A stretch of 52,256 nt of DNA, taken from Chloroflexota bacterium (lineage in GTDB: Bacteria; Chloroflexota; Dormibacteria; CF-121). The position numbers and the translations under genes are program-made. Where the stretch lies: assembly GCA_005881715.1 (NCBI GenBank), contig VBEE01000037.1:1-52256 (forward strand). Direction: 5' to 3'. The notes below the pieces were generated by a model. The model did not search any database. It had not been told where the DNA came from and was given only the letters and a program-made list of their open reading frames with translations. Shown one piece after another: positions 16,103 through 24,597 of this stretch (the stretch's first letter is position 1; each line of letters starts with the position of its first letter).

Positions 16103-16929
16103 CAGGCGACTCGCGTGCCGAGCAACTGCAGGGCGTAGGCATGAAGTTGCGGGGAGAGCGAGGCCAGCAAGGTCGTGCGCGATTCCAGTCGAACCGAGGT
16201 GCTGTCGAGCGGCCGGCCATCGAAATCCGTTGCCATGCCACCGGCCTCCCGCAGGATCAGCAGCGGCCCGGCCAGGTCGAAGGCCCGCACCGGGGCCGGC
16301 GTCACCTGGAGTGTGACCCCACCAGTGGCGGTGTGGCAGAGATTCAGCGCGGCGGAGCCGAGTTGCCGGACTTTCTCCGCCCTCGCCAGGATCGGTGCCG
16401 CCCGCTCGCGGGGATCGGCGCCGGTCGGGGCATCGATCTGGACCAGAGGGATCGACCGCCCGTCGAAGGTTGGGGCCGGCGGGCGCAGCCGCTCACCCTG
16501 GTAAAAGGCCCCACCGCCGGCGTAGGCGTGGAACTCTTCGCCGCTCACCAGGTTCTGCACGTAGCCGAGCCGAACATCTCGAAATCGGTCACCCTCCGTG
16601 ACGGCCAGCACGACGGCATAGTATGGCAGCCCCATTTTGGCGTTCACACTGCCGTCCAGGGGGTCGACCAGCACCAGCGGCGAGCCACCGAACTCGCGCT
16701 CGCCGAGCTCCTCCGAGATCAGCCGGAACCGAAAACCGCTGCGATACGCTTGCTCCAGGTGCCGCAGCACGATCTGTTCAGCGAGCTGATCGAGGTAAAT
16801 CGTCTGATCGCCGCCGGCGCCGAGGCCGACCACCTCGCGGGCCTTCGCCGTGCCGGCCAGTGGCCGAACCGCGGCGCGCACCTCCGCGGCGATGGCGCGG
16901 ACGATGGGAAGCCAGTTAAGTGAGGTCAC
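16102..16929 (-). CDS. Inositol monophosphatase / fructose-1,6-bisphosphatase family protein
   Basis: A 275-residue Mg-dependent phosphatase of the IMPase superfamily. The metal-binding blocks are visible: LISEELGE (Glu), LVDPLDGSVN (Asp, Asp) and FDLAGPLLILREAGG, which replaces the usual WDxxA but keeps the Asp. Substrates in the family include inositol phosphate, fructose bisphosphate, PAP and mannosyl-3-phosphoglycerate-like sugars. As first gene of the glucan operon, a sugar-phosphate substrate is plausible. The GTG start at 16929 overlaps the 5' end of the divergent PIG-V-like gene by about 10 bp, so one of the two starts is probably too long. Confidence 0.88.
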   Translation of the reverse strand: MTSLNWLPIVRAIAAEVRAAVRPLAGTAKAREVVGLGAGGDQTIYLDQLAEQIVLRHLEQAYRSGFRFRLISEELGEREFGGSPLVLVDPLDGSVNAKMGLPYYAVVLAVTEGDRFRDVRLGYVQNLVSGEEFHAYAGGGAFYQGERLRPPAPTFDGRSIPLVQIDAPTGADPRERAAPILARAEKVRQLGSAALNLCHTATGGVTLQVTPAPVRAFDLAGPLLILREAGGMATDFDGRPLDSTSVRLESRTTLLASLSPQLHAYALQLLGTRVA

Positions 16930-18083
16930 TCAGTGAAGCGGCCGGCAGGCCGAGTCGCTATCCTACCCCAAGCCCGGCCGTACCACGGCGGCCGGCGACG
17001 CGGTTTGCGCCCTGGCTGAGTCTGCTCGTCCTCGCGCTACTGGTGAAAATCCTCCTCATCAGCCTGACGCTGATCGAGTTCGGGGCCGGCCCCGACCCTC
17101 TGACGGTCCTCGGCCAGGCCTGGGATCAATGGGATGCGCGCCATTATCTTTTTCTCGCCACCCACGGTTACGCCGCCAACGGCGACGCTCGCAACCTGAT
17201 CGCCTTCTTTCCCCTGTACCCGGCGCTGATCGGCGCGCTGGCCGCCATCGGACTGCCGGCCCGCACGGCGGCGCTGCTGATCAGCAACGTCGCCGGGGTG
17301 GCGGCGGCCATCCTCCTATATGAGATCGCCCGCCACGATGACCGTGAGCGCGCGGCCTTCCGGGCCGCCGCCTTCTTCACCGTCTTCCCCACCGCCTATT
17401 TTCTCCTGGTCGGCTACACCGAGGCCCTGTTCTGCGCGCTCGCCTTCGGCTCGGTGCTGGCGGCCCGGCGACGGCGCTGGCTGGTGGCCGGGATGCTGGG
17501 AGGACTGGCGGCGGCGGCCCGGCTGACCGGGCTGGCGTTGTTGCCCTTCCTGCTGATCGAGCTCTACGCCGGCCGGCGCGTCCTGCACGAAGTCTGGCGG
17601 GCGGCTGTGTCAGCCCTGCTGGTCGTCCTGGGGTTCGTTGCCTACCTGGTCTTAAACCTCGTTGTGCTTTCTGACCCATTCGCCTTCGTCACGGTGCAGC
17701 GGCAGCATTGGTCGCATTCGTTCGCCGCTCCCTGGGTGGGTTTTGCGGATGCCGTGCGGGGCCTCACCTGGAGGGTGCCCTGGGAACGGCTGACGGTTGG
17801 CGCCGGAGAGATCGCCGGTGGGATCGCCGCCTACGCAACCGCCACGCTGAGCTGGCTGCGGCTACGTCCGTCCGATGCCGCCTACGCGAGCGCCGTGACC
17901 GCGATGGTGACGTTTCTGCCGTTCTGGCTGAGCATTCCCCGTTACCTGCTCAGCATGTACCCGCTCTTCCTGCTCGCCGGACGCATCCGGAGCGGGTGGA
18001 TCTATCTCCCGCTGCTGGGGCTGTCCTTTGTCGCGCTCATCATCTTCGGACTGGCCTTCAGCCGCGGCTACTGGGCTTTCTAG
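16920..18083 (+). CDS. PIG-V-like polyprenol-dependent mannosyltransferase
   Basis: A 387-residue polytopic GT-C protein with about ten helices. The first extracytoplasmic loop contains AWDQWDARHYLFLATHGYA, the acidic WDxxxY-GY signature of the PIG-V (GT76) family. The second loop contains IAFFPLYPALI. These enzymes move mannose from a lipid-linked donor to an acceptor on the outer face of the membrane. The GTG at 16920 is the longest start; the first 28 residues before the first helix are basic and Pro-rich, and a later start is possible. It is convergent with the holin-like gene, overlapping 4 bp at the stop codons. The neighbouring PMT gene suggests a shared polyprenyl-phosphate-mannose pathway. 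Confidence 0.83.
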   Translation: MRSLSEAAGRPSRYPTPSPAVPRRPATRFAPWLSLLVLALLVKILLISLTLIEFGAGPDPLTVLGQAWDQWDARHYLFLATHGYAANGDARNLIAFFPLYPALIGALAAIGLPARTAALLISNVAGVAAAILLYEIARHDDRERAAFRAAAFFTVFPTAYFLLVGYTEALFCALAFGSVLAARRRRWLVAGMLGGLAAAARLTGLALLPFLLIELYAGRRVLHEVWRAAVSALLVVLGFVAYLVLNLVVLSDPFAFVTVQRQHWSHSFAAPWVGFADAVRGLTWRVPWERLTVGAGEIAGGIAAYATATLSWLRLRPSDAAYASAVTAMVTFLPFWLSIPRYLLSMYPLFLLAGRIRSGWIYLPLLGLSFVALIIFGLAFSRGYWAF

Positions 18084-18421
18084 TGGATCAGATGGGTGAG
18101 CACGGTGCTCACGATCACGTAGATCACGTAACCGATCAGGATCTGGAGAAAGGTCAGGTCGAAGTGCACGCCCATGATGCCTTGCAGCACCGCGAACGAC
18201 AGCCCGAAGAGGAGCGCGTTGAGGATGACCACGAACAGTCCCAGGGTGAGGACCGTCACCGGTAGTGTCAGGATGAGAAGGACAGGACGAATGATGGCAT
18301 TCACCAGCGCCAGGATGACCGCCATGATGATGGCCGCGCCCAGGATGCTCTGGTGGACGTGCCAGATGAAATAGAAGACGAAGAGAAGGGCGACGACGTG
18401 GATCAGGAACCGCGTCAGCAC
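18080..18421 (-). CDS. Phage-holin-4-like (DUF360) small membrane protein
   Basis: A 113-residue protein almost wholly hydrophobic with four helices. The core ALVNAIIRPVLLILTLPVT and TLGLFVVILNALLFG are the conserved blocks of the phage_holin_4_2 family, which are common chromosomal membrane proteins and not phage remnants in general. Function is unknown. It is the last gene of the glycosylation operon, 18 bp after the preceding stop. Confidence 0.85.
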   Translation of the reverse strand: MLTRFLIHVVALLFVFYFIWHVHQSILGAAIIMAVILALVNAIIRPVLLILTLPVTVLTLGLFVVILNALLFGLSFAVLQGIMGVHFDLTFLQILIGYVIYVIVSTVLTHLIH

Positions 18422-18439
18422 GCGTGCATTCTAGCCACG

Positions 18440-20386
18440 CTATCCGGGGACCGCGAAGATCTGGTAGTTCGCCGTATGCAGCACCAGCCGGAACTCGGCA
18501 TTGAAGTAGTCGACGTCGGGCTGCATGGTGTTGCGCTCGTCCGGGCCGATCACCACATAGTCGGCGTGATAGCGGTGAAGCAGGTCGAGGGCGGCGGCGC
18601 CGCCCCGGTAGATCCTGAACAGGTCGGCCTCGCGCTGGCTGTAGTCGATGCCGTAGCTCCAGAGCCATCCGGGGTAGCTCATCACCACCGAGCGTCCGGC
18701 GAGATCCGCAATCGGGTTGTTCGGCTGCTCGCCGGTAACGAAGACGGCCTTCGCCGGCGTCAGCCGGCGCACATCGGCTGCGAGCTGCACCTGCTCCGCG
18801 GTGAACCAGACATAAGACGGCCCTTGAGGCGGCAGGTACTGCATCAACGAGAGTCCCCCTGACAGGGTGAGGCTCAGCCAGATCGCGGTGGCGCCAATGG
18901 CGGCCAACGCATGACTCCGCCAGAGCCGCACCAGCAGGGCGCCCACTGCGACGCCGCTGGCCAGATACCAGAAGACGAGCAGCTTGCTGTTGTCCCAATC
19001 CCAGGGCTGGAACTTGACCAGGTTGGCGATCAGAAAGACCAGGCTGAACGGCGCGATCAGCAGTCGCGCCCGACCCCGGAGCGCCAGCGGGCTCAGCAGG
19101 GCAAGCAGCAGGAGCGGGATGAACAGCCCGGTGTTCTTGATCCAGAACCACGGCGGAGCGTCGGTTCCCGACATCCAGCCGATCAACCAGCGCGGGTACT
19201 GATGCTCGGGCGGCGCGCCGGGATCGCCCGGCACGGCCATGAGCAGGCGCGGCACCGCGAGCAGCAGCATGACCCCGAAGAACCCGATCCACGCCGGCCG
19301 CGGAAAGAGGAGCGCCCAGCAGGCGGTGACGACGCCGAGGACCACCAGGCTGTGGACGTGGATGAGTGGCAGCAGCCCGGTCAGCGCCCCGGCGATCAGG
19401 AAGGCCACCGCCTCGTTCTTGATCGTCCATCGCCGCCACGACTGCCGGACCGCCGTTAGGGTCGCGCGCCAATCAAAGAACGGCGTGCGCAGCAATGGCG
19501 GGGTCAGCAGCAGCAGCACCGCCATGACGACGGCGGCCCCGAAGACGAACGATCGCTGGGGGAGATAGTAGGAAAGAATCGGGTTGTACCACTGGATGTT
19601 GACCGGCGGATCGAACCGGTCATAGGTCCGGGGGATGTGGAGCAGCGTCGTGACCAGTCCCAGGCGGGCCGCGTCGCCGAAGAAGAACCAGAACCCGAGC
19701 CCGCCGCCAAGCAGCGTCAGGGTCACCGCGATCACCCCCGCCCCGATGCCGCCGGTCAGCCGGCGCGCCCAGAGGATGAGCCCGCTCAGCGCCAGCACGG
19801 TCAGCGCCCAGCTCGGCCAGATCAACGCCGCCGGGATGCTCCAGCCGCCACCCACCAGCAGGGCGCTGGTGAAGTCCGGCGCAAACGGGTAGCGAAAGGG
19901 TTTCCCGGCGAAGATGGGATTCTGGGGCGGCAGGTTGTGGCCGTAGACGAAGGTGGTCGTGTAGCTGGCATGGAACGACCAGTCCGACCAGGTGTTGTTG
20001 TACTGCGCCAGCCAGGCGTCGGGCGTGACCTCGACGGCGCGGCTGAAGAGGTACCCCATGGCCAGCGCCATCACCACAACCGCCGCCGGCAAGGCCCATG
20101 CCCTCGGAACGAGTTGCGCGCGCAGCGTCGGCCGGTGCCTCCACAGGAGATAGCCGCCGGCCAGCAGCCCGAACGCCGTGAGCAGCAGCACGAGCACCAT
20201 CCCAACGCCCACGAGCAGCGCGAGTCCGTAGCCGACCATCGTCAGCCCCACGATCGCCAGCACCATCCCGATCACCAGCCGCTCCCCGAAGGTCAGCCAG
20301 GGCGGCCCGCCGGACGAGAGGCCCAGTCCGAGGACCAGGCAGCCGGCGGCGAGCGCTAGCCCGGGGAGGTCCAGTAGCAAAGACAC
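18440..20386 (-). CDS. Large polytopic membrane protein, probable GT-C-like glycosyltransferase
   Basis: About 648 residues with roughly twelve to fourteen hydrophobic helices and a soluble C-terminal domain (about 110 residues, including DYVVIGPDERNTM). An extracytoplasmic loop contains TWSDWSFHASYTTTFVYG and FRYPFAPDFTSALL; its Asp and His resemble GT-C active-site loops, but I cannot name a family with confidence. The open frame continues to 20464, which would overlap the PMT gene by 109 bp. I prefer GTG 20386 (31-bp overlap), just before the first helix SLLLDLPGLALAAGCLVL. It lies in one operon with the PMT and epimerase genes, so a role in surface sugar transfer is likely. Confidence 0.75.
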   Translation of the reverse strand: MSLLLDLPGLALAAGCLVLGLGLSSGGPPWLTFGERLVIGMVLAIVGLTMVGYGLALLVGVGMVLVLLLTAFGLLAGGYLLWRHRPTLRAQLVPRAWALPAAVVVMALAMGYLFSRAVEVTPDAWLAQYNNTWSDWSFHASYTTTFVYGHNLPPQNPIFAGKPFRYPFAPDFTSALLVGGGWSIPAALIWPSWALTVLALSGLILWARRLTGGIGAGVIAVTLTLLGGGLGFWFFFGDAARLGLVTTLLHIPRTYDRFDPPVNIQWYNPILSYYLPQRSFVFGAAVVMAVLLLLTPPLLRTPFFDWRATLTAVRQSWRRWTIKNEAVAFLIAGALTGLLPLIHVHSLVVLGVVTACWALLFPRPAWIGFFGVMLLLAVPRLLMAVPGDPGAPPEHQYPRWLIGWMSGTDAPPWFWIKNTGLFIPLLLLALLSPLALRGRARLLIAPFSLVFLIANLVKFQPWDWDNSKLLVFWYLASGVAVGALLVRLWRSHALAAIGATAIWLSLTLSGGLSLMQYLPPQGPSYVWFTAEQVQLAADVRRLTPAKAVFVTGEQPNNPIADLAGRSVVMSYPGWLWSYGIDYSQREADLFRIYRGGAAALDLLHRYHADYVVIGPDERNTMQPDVDYFNAEFRLVLHTANYQIFAVPG

Positions 20387-22002
20387 CAGTTGGGCCAGGG
20401 CTTCACGAACGCGAACCAGACGTGGCTGTTCAACGCGTCTGCGGTCAGCGGTAGCCCGGTCCACAGCGGATAGAAGTAGAGAAAGAACCCGATCACCATC
20501 ACCAGATAGGCGTATGCCGGCACCGTGCCGCTCAGGCGCAAGGCGAGGCCCGGCATCAGCCCGCGAAGCGAGCGCAGGTAGGTCAGCGCCAGCGCCAACG
20601 CCAGGAACATGGCGGGCAGGCCGCCGAGCATGTGATAGAGAAACAGGCCGCGGGGCACGAGAGCGAGTGGCAGCCAGGCGCCGATGAAGGCGACCAGGAC
20701 AAAGACGGAGACATACAGCCGCTGGTCCAGCGGACCCGCCAGGTCGGTTCGCTCAGCCTCGGCGGGGTCGAGATCGCGTCGCGAACGGTAGCCCTGGATG
20801 AGGGTGGGGAGGCTGGCCGCGATCCCGACCAGTGAAAAGGTCGCCGCCCACCAGATCAGCGGATTACCCAGGTTGAAGATCTCCGCCACCAGTGCCGAGC
20901 CGGTGGTTTGGTCGATGCCGAGACCTTTGCCGGTGTAGTAGTAGACGACCGGTCGGAAGTCGAGCGGCCACGACCACCACGGGCTGTAGAAGATGTGATC
21001 GGCCTTCAGGTTGATGTGGTACAGCCACGTCTGCCGATGCCATTCCGCGATCTCTGTCCAGGCAGCCCCGGGGTTGAAGTGGAAGGCCGTGAAGGACAGG
21101 GCCGGTTGGGGCAAGTTGGTGATGCCGTGGGTGATCGTCAGATAGCGGAGGAAGCTCAAGCCGTAGACGACGGCCGGCAGCAGAGCCAGGCTGAGCAGCG
21201 CAATCCCGCCGGTGGCACCGTCGTAGCGAGTCCATCGGAGGATGAGTCGCAGCCCTAGAATCACAATGATCGTGCCGTAGGCCGCGAGCGTCGTCCATTT
21301 GGCACTGATGGCGAGCCCCAGGGCGAGGCCAGTCAGCACAATCATCCACCGCCGCCGCGCGACCGTGTCGGCGTTGAGGTGCAGGTGGAACAGGAGGTAG
21401 GCAAGCACTACCAGCGTGATCGGGATGATGTCGATCACGGCGGTCCTTGACTCGACGAACGTCAGCCCGTCGAACGCCGTCAGCACGCCGGCCGCGATCG
21501 CGAAAAAGCGCACGGTGAGTAGCTGCCGGGCGAGCAGGTACATCAGCGGGATGAGGGCTGTGCCGAAGAGCGCGGGCATGAAGCGCCAGCCGAAGGAGTT
21601 GAAGCCGAACAGCTTGATGCCGATGGCGATGATCAGCTTGGCCAGGGGCGGCTCGGGATCGAAGTAGTCCCGGCCCAGCAGGTCGTCGTGTGCGTCGTTG
21701 GCGAAGTAGAGTTCGTCGAAGACGAAGGGCGAGTTGGGCGCGATGTCGTTTGGCTTGCCCAGCCCGGGGAGCGACGGGTCCTGATAGTTGTGCCCGATGC
21801 CCCAGGCGCTGACCGGCGCGGCCGAGCCTGGGTGGGCAAAGATGTCGAGAAAGAAGGGGCTGCCGAAGCGCAGCGCGCCCGCGACCAGCGTGAGAGCGAT
21901 CAGCCAGAGGACATCATGGCGGTCGATCCGCCACCAGCTCCGGCGAGGTCGATGGACCGCGGGCGAGCTCGGCGCCGTACCGGCGGTTGGGGCGACGCTC
22001 AT
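20356..22002 (-). CDS. Protein-O-mannosyltransferase-like GT39 (PMT family)
   Basis: A 548-residue integral membrane enzyme. The first large extracytoplasmic loop has the PMT signature FVFDELYFANDAHDDLLGRD followed by DPEPPLAKLIIA: the acidic Asp-Glu pair is the catalytic/metal site, and PPLAK is highly conserved. Later KWTTLAAYG, HFNPGAAW and NLGNPLIWWAA match the bacterial PMT (Rv1002c-like) C-terminal half. It transfers mannose from polyprenyl-phosphate-mannose to Ser/Thr of proteins leaving through Sec. ATG 22002 shares one base with the upstream stop (TGATG). Confidence 0.92.
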   Translation of the reverse strand: MSVAPTAGTAPSSPAVHRPRRSWWRIDRHDVLWLIALTLVAGALRFGSPFFLDIFAHPGSAAPVSAWGIGHNYQDPSLPGLGKPNDIAPNSPFVFDELYFANDAHDDLLGRDYFDPEPPLAKLIIAIGIKLFGFNSFGWRFMPALFGTALIPLMYLLARQLLTVRFFAIAAGVLTAFDGLTFVESRTAVIDIIPITLVVLAYLLFHLHLNADTVARRRWMIVLTGLALGLAISAKWTTLAAYGTIIVILGLRLILRWTRYDGATGGIALLSLALLPAVVYGLSFLRYLTITHGITNLPQPALSFTAFHFNPGAAWTEIAEWHRQTWLYHINLKADHIFYSPWWSWPLDFRPVVYYYTGKGLGIDQTTGSALVAEIFNLGNPLIWWAATFSLVGIAASLPTLIQGYRSRRDLDPAEAERTDLAGPLDQRLYVSVFVLVAFIGAWLPLALVPRGLFLYHMLGGLPAMFLALALALTYLRSLRGLMPGLALRLSGTVPAYAYLVMVIGFFLYFYPLWTGLPLTADALNSHVWFAFVKPWPNWCLCYWTSPG

Positions 22003-22547
22003 CAGCTGGCCGGACCGCGCAGCCGGCCCTTCATCTCGGCGACGAAATCGTCCACGTCGACGATGGGGACGACCACGTCGGCCCCCGCCACAAGGCGCGG
22101 CCCGAGCTGCCGTTCCGTGTGCTCGACCAGGTCACGCTGGCGCCGATCGAGGCGGATGTAGGCTGCCGGTTCTTTGGCCAGGCGTCGCACGAACCGATTG
22201 ACGAAGCGCCGCCGCTCGGCGGGCTGGAATGCCACCTCGAGAGGTTGGCGCCGCACCCGGGAGAGCGCCGTGTAGGGCAGCTCGACATGTCGAAAGAGAT
22301 AGCGGACCCGCAGCGAGTCGTCGGCGATCTCCACGTACGAAAACGACCGCATCAGCCAGAAGGTGACGAGGATCGCGAGGTCGAGCACCAGTACGGGGAT
22401 GAAGGAGGCGATTTGATGCCCCTGACGCAGATTCACCGCGACCAGCACCACCAGGATGATGAAGAAGCTGCCGTAGAACCAGATGCCGTCGTTCCATCGC
22501 TGGATCGCGTAGCGGATCGGAAAGCGCCGGATCGCTCCCCGCGTCAT
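22002..22547 (-). CDS. Two-helix membrane protein with PH-like domain, unknown function
   Basis: A 181-residue protein starting MTRGAIRRFPIRYAIQRWND. It has two hydrophobic helices (about 23-40 and 48-66), then a soluble part beginning YVEIADDSLRVRYLFRHVEL, which resembles bacterial PH-like domains, then a basic region. I chose ATG 22547 because it overlaps the epimerase stop as ATGA; the longer frame to 22682 only shadows that gene. Function is unknown; it is embedded between the epimerase and PMT genes. Confidence 0.75.
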   Translation of the reverse strand: MTRGAIRRFPIRYAIQRWNDGIWFYGSFFIILVVLVAVNLRQGHQIASFIPVLVLDLAILVTFWLMRSFSYVEIADDSLRVRYLFRHVELPYTALSRVRRQPLEVAFQPAERRRFVNRFVRRLAKEPAAYIRLDRRQRDLVEHTERQLGPRLVAGADVVVPIVDVDDFVAEMKGRLRGPAS

Positions 22548-23641
22548 CGAGCTACGCGGACGGTGCCGGTGCGCTCCATCAGGTGATCGGCGCCTTCGAA
22601 GTAGGTGTCGAGGTTCGGCTGCGCCTGTAGCCACTGCCAGTACGCTCGCGCCATCCCCTCCAGCCCGGACTGCGCCTCCCATCCGGTGGCCTTCAGGCGG
22701 CTGACGTCAGGGACCGCGTGCCGGGCGTCGCCGACCCGGTAGCGGCCGGGCGTCTCGGGCGTCATCTCGCGCTCGGCCACCCGCAGCAGGATGCGGGCGA
22801 GGTCCATCACGGTATGGGCGCGGCCGCTGGCCACGTTGTAGGCGCCCGGCGGCAACGCCGCCAGCGCCGCGACGTTGGCTCGCGCCACGTCCTCCACGTC
22901 GATGAAGTCTCGCAGCTGGTTGCCGTCCTCGAGCAGGACCGGCGGCAGGTGATGGGCCAGGCGAAGCGCGAAAATCCGAAGCGCGCCGTAGTAGGCATTC
23001 TGGAAAGGCTGCCCCCGTCCCTGGACGGCGCCGTAGCGAAGGATCACCCATTCGACGCCGTGCCGTTCCCCCAGGAGCCGCACCAGGTCTTCCTGGGCCA
23101 GCTTGCTGAGACCGTACGCGCTCGTCGGCCGCGCGACCGATTCGTCGGTGACCATCGGCGTCACCGCGCCGCCGCAAATCGGGCATGGCGGATCCCAGAT
23201 ACCATGCTCCAGCGCATCGACCCGTCGCGGCTGCGGGTAGACATCGCCGTCCTTGCCGCAGCGGTATTTCCCTTCGCCGTAGACCGCGGTTGTCGAGCCC
23301 AGCACTACGCGCCGGACGGATGTCTTGCCTTCGAGGAGCAACTCGAAGAGGATGGCCGTCCCCACCGCATTGACGTGGAAGAGCTTGCTGAAGGACGGCA
23401 GATAGTCATGGTGGTCGGCAAGATGGATCACGACCTCGTTCTCTCTGAGGGCCTTGACCCAGTCTTCACGCCTGCGGACATCGCCCTCGATCAGCTCCAT
23501 ACCGACAGGCAGCGCTGGAGGGCCATCATGGGCCGGCGGCGACAGGTTATCGAGGATTCCGACCTGATGCCCCTGCTGGAGGAGCAACTGCCCGGTGCGC
23601 TGACCTATGAAGCCGGCGCCGCCGGTGATCAGCACCTTCAT
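22544..23641 (-). CDS. NAD-dependent sugar-nucleotide epimerase (dTDP-rhamnose 4-epimerase-like)
   Basis: An extended short-chain dehydrogenase of 365 residues. The NAD-binding loop GGAGFIGQRTG is at 7-17 and the catalytic YxxxK is in SAYGLSK. Between them is an insert with CGKDGDVYPQPRR and DPPCPICGG: several Cys that may form a small zinc site, as in dTDP-L-rhamnose 4-epimerase relatives. It would supply a nucleotide sugar for the membrane glycosyltransferases downstream; the exact substrate is inference. The ATG at 23641 has TATAGT only 8 nt upstream (23650-23655, minus strand), so the mRNA is probably leaderless. It is first in the glycosylation operon. Confidence 0.88.
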   Translation of the reverse strand: MKVLITGGAGFIGQRTGQLLLQQGHQVGILDNLSPPAHDGPPALPVGMELIEGDVRRREDWVKALRENEVVIHLADHHDYLPSFSKLFHVNAVGTAILFELLLEGKTSVRRVVLGSTTAVYGEGKYRCGKDGDVYPQPRRVDALEHGIWDPPCPICGGAVTPMVTDESVARPTSAYGLSKLAQEDLVRLLGERHGVEWVILRYGAVQGRGQPFQNAYYGALRIFALRLAHHLPPVLLEDGNQLRDFIDVEDVARANVAALAALPPGAYNVASGRAHTVMDLARILLRVAEREMTPETPGRYRVGDARHAVPDVSRLKATGWEAQSGLEGMARAYWQWLQAQPNLDTYFEGADHLMERTGTVRVAR

Positions 23642-23649
23642 TTCTGCGG

Positions 23650-23655
23650 ACTATA
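23650..23655 (-). promoter_or_regulatory. -10 element (TATAGT) of a leaderless epimerase mRNA
   Basis: TATAGT on the minus strand ends 8 nt before the ATG at 23641, which places transcription start at or next to the start codon. No ribosome site and no good -35 element are visible. Confidence 0.5.
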
Positions 23656-23682
23656 GCTGACGCCCGATCTCGGTTCGAGCGT

Positions 23683-23799
23683 GACCCGTGACAGCGCCGT
23701 TACCGCCTCTTCACGGGTCCTTAACAGGGCCGCGGATATCGTGATCCCGCTTCCCCTTCCTTGAAGGCCGAGACCCCAATCTCGGCCTTTCTTCTTTTA
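23683..23799 (+). ncRNA. Candidate structured small RNA on the plus strand
   Basis: Two perfect hairpins lie in tandem in this gap between minus-strand genes. The first pairs GACCCGTGA (23683-23691) with TCACGGGTC (23711-23719). The second pairs AAGGCCGAGA (23764-23773) with TCTCGGCCTT (23780-23789) and is followed by a T-rich tract on the plus strand only. No plus-strand ORF of useful length ends here, so the terminator implies an unlisted plus-strand transcript. The promoter is not clear. Confidence 0.4.
23764..23799 (+). terminator. Rho-independent terminator, plus strand
   Basis: A 10-bp perfect stem with a CCCCAA loop is followed by TCTTCTTTTA. On the minus strand the hairpin is followed by CAAGGAAGG, so it is not a good terminator for mtnP, whose stop codon lies at its edge. 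Confidence 0.75.
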
Positions 23800-24597
23800 T
23801 AGCCGAGCCCCCTCCAGCGAACGCTGACAGTTGCAACTCGGTTCGGCCGGGATCATCGGGATCATGGCGGCGAGAAGGTCGCGAACGCGAACGATGTTTT
23901 CCGAGAGGACCCGCATCACCTCGCGAGCCTGTACGGCACTGACATCCGGCGCGCCTTCGAGGCCGGCATCGTAGTCCGTGACCAGCGAGAGGTTCAGATA
24001 ACACATCTCGAGCTCCCGGGCGAGGATCACTTCAGGGTACTGGGTCATGCCGACGATGTCCCAGCCCATCCCGCTATACCAACGGCTCTCCGCCCGCGTG
24101 CTAAAGCGCGGCCCCTGCACGACGACGACTGTGCCCGCCGGCCGCCAGCGTAAGGATTGCTGCCCGGCGATCCGTCCCGCGAGCGCCCGCAGCTCGGGAC
24201 AGTACGGATCGGCGGCGCTGATGTGGACGACGTCGGGGCCGTGATAGTAGGTGTCGGCCCGACCGGTGGTTCGGTCGACGAACTGGTCGCAGATCATGAG
24301 GTCGCCGGGGCGAAGGTCGGGCTGCAGGCTACCCACTGCCGCCGGCCCGATGATGCGGCGCACGCCCAGCTGGCGCATCGCCCAGACATTGGCGCGGTAA
24401 TTCACGAAGGGTGCAGGAATCTCGTGCCGGGGTCCGTGGCGCGGCATGAATGCGACGCGTCGTCCGGCAACATCGGCGATGGCCAGTGCGCCGCTCGGTG
24501 CGCCGTAGGGTGTGTCAACCCTCACTTCCTCGGCGTCCTCGAGCCATTCGTAGAACCCCGATCCGCCAAAGACGCCGATCTCCGCCGTCGACGCCAT
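23797..24597 (-). CDS. mtnP: S-methyl-5'-thioadenosine (or -thioinosine) phosphorylase
   Basis: A 266-residue purine nucleoside phosphorylase superfamily enzyme of the MTAP type. It cleaves methylthioadenosine with phosphate to adenine and methylthioribose-1-phosphate, the first step of MTA recycling. Visible blocks are IGVFGGSGFYEWL (phosphate loop), PRHGPRHEIPAPFVNYRAN (phosphate and ribose), GRADTYYHGPDVVHISAADP, QGPRFSTRAESRWY, and GMTQYPEVILARELEMCYLN with the substrate Met and the Glu-Leu. Start ATG 24597 shares one base with the upstream stop (TGATG); the longer frame is a shadow. The C-terminus carries a Cys-x-Cys (PSCNCQRS). Confidence 0.93.
   Translation of the reverse strand: MASTAEIGVFGGSGFYEWLEDAEEVRVDTPYGAPSGALAIADVAGRRVAFMPRHGPRHEIPAPFVNYRANVWAMRQLGVRRIIGPAAVGSLQPDLRPGDLMICDQFVDRTTGRADTYYHGPDVVHISAADPYCPELRALAGRIAGQQSLRWRPAGTVVVVQGPRFSTRAESRWYSGMGWDIVGMTQYPEVILARELEMCYLNLSLVTDYDAGLEGAPDVSAVQAREVMRVLSENIVRVRDLLAAMIPMIPAEPSCNCQRSLEGARL

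Noticed and set aside
18080-18421. Prophage holin
   Set aside because: The family name is phage holin, but there is no endolysin, phage gene or integrase nearby; these are ordinary chromosomal proteins.
17862-19472. 536-codon minus-strand ORF in a second frame
   Set aside because: It runs across the ends of two unrelated genes, and the true membrane-protein frame (18440-20386) has the hydrophobic pattern.
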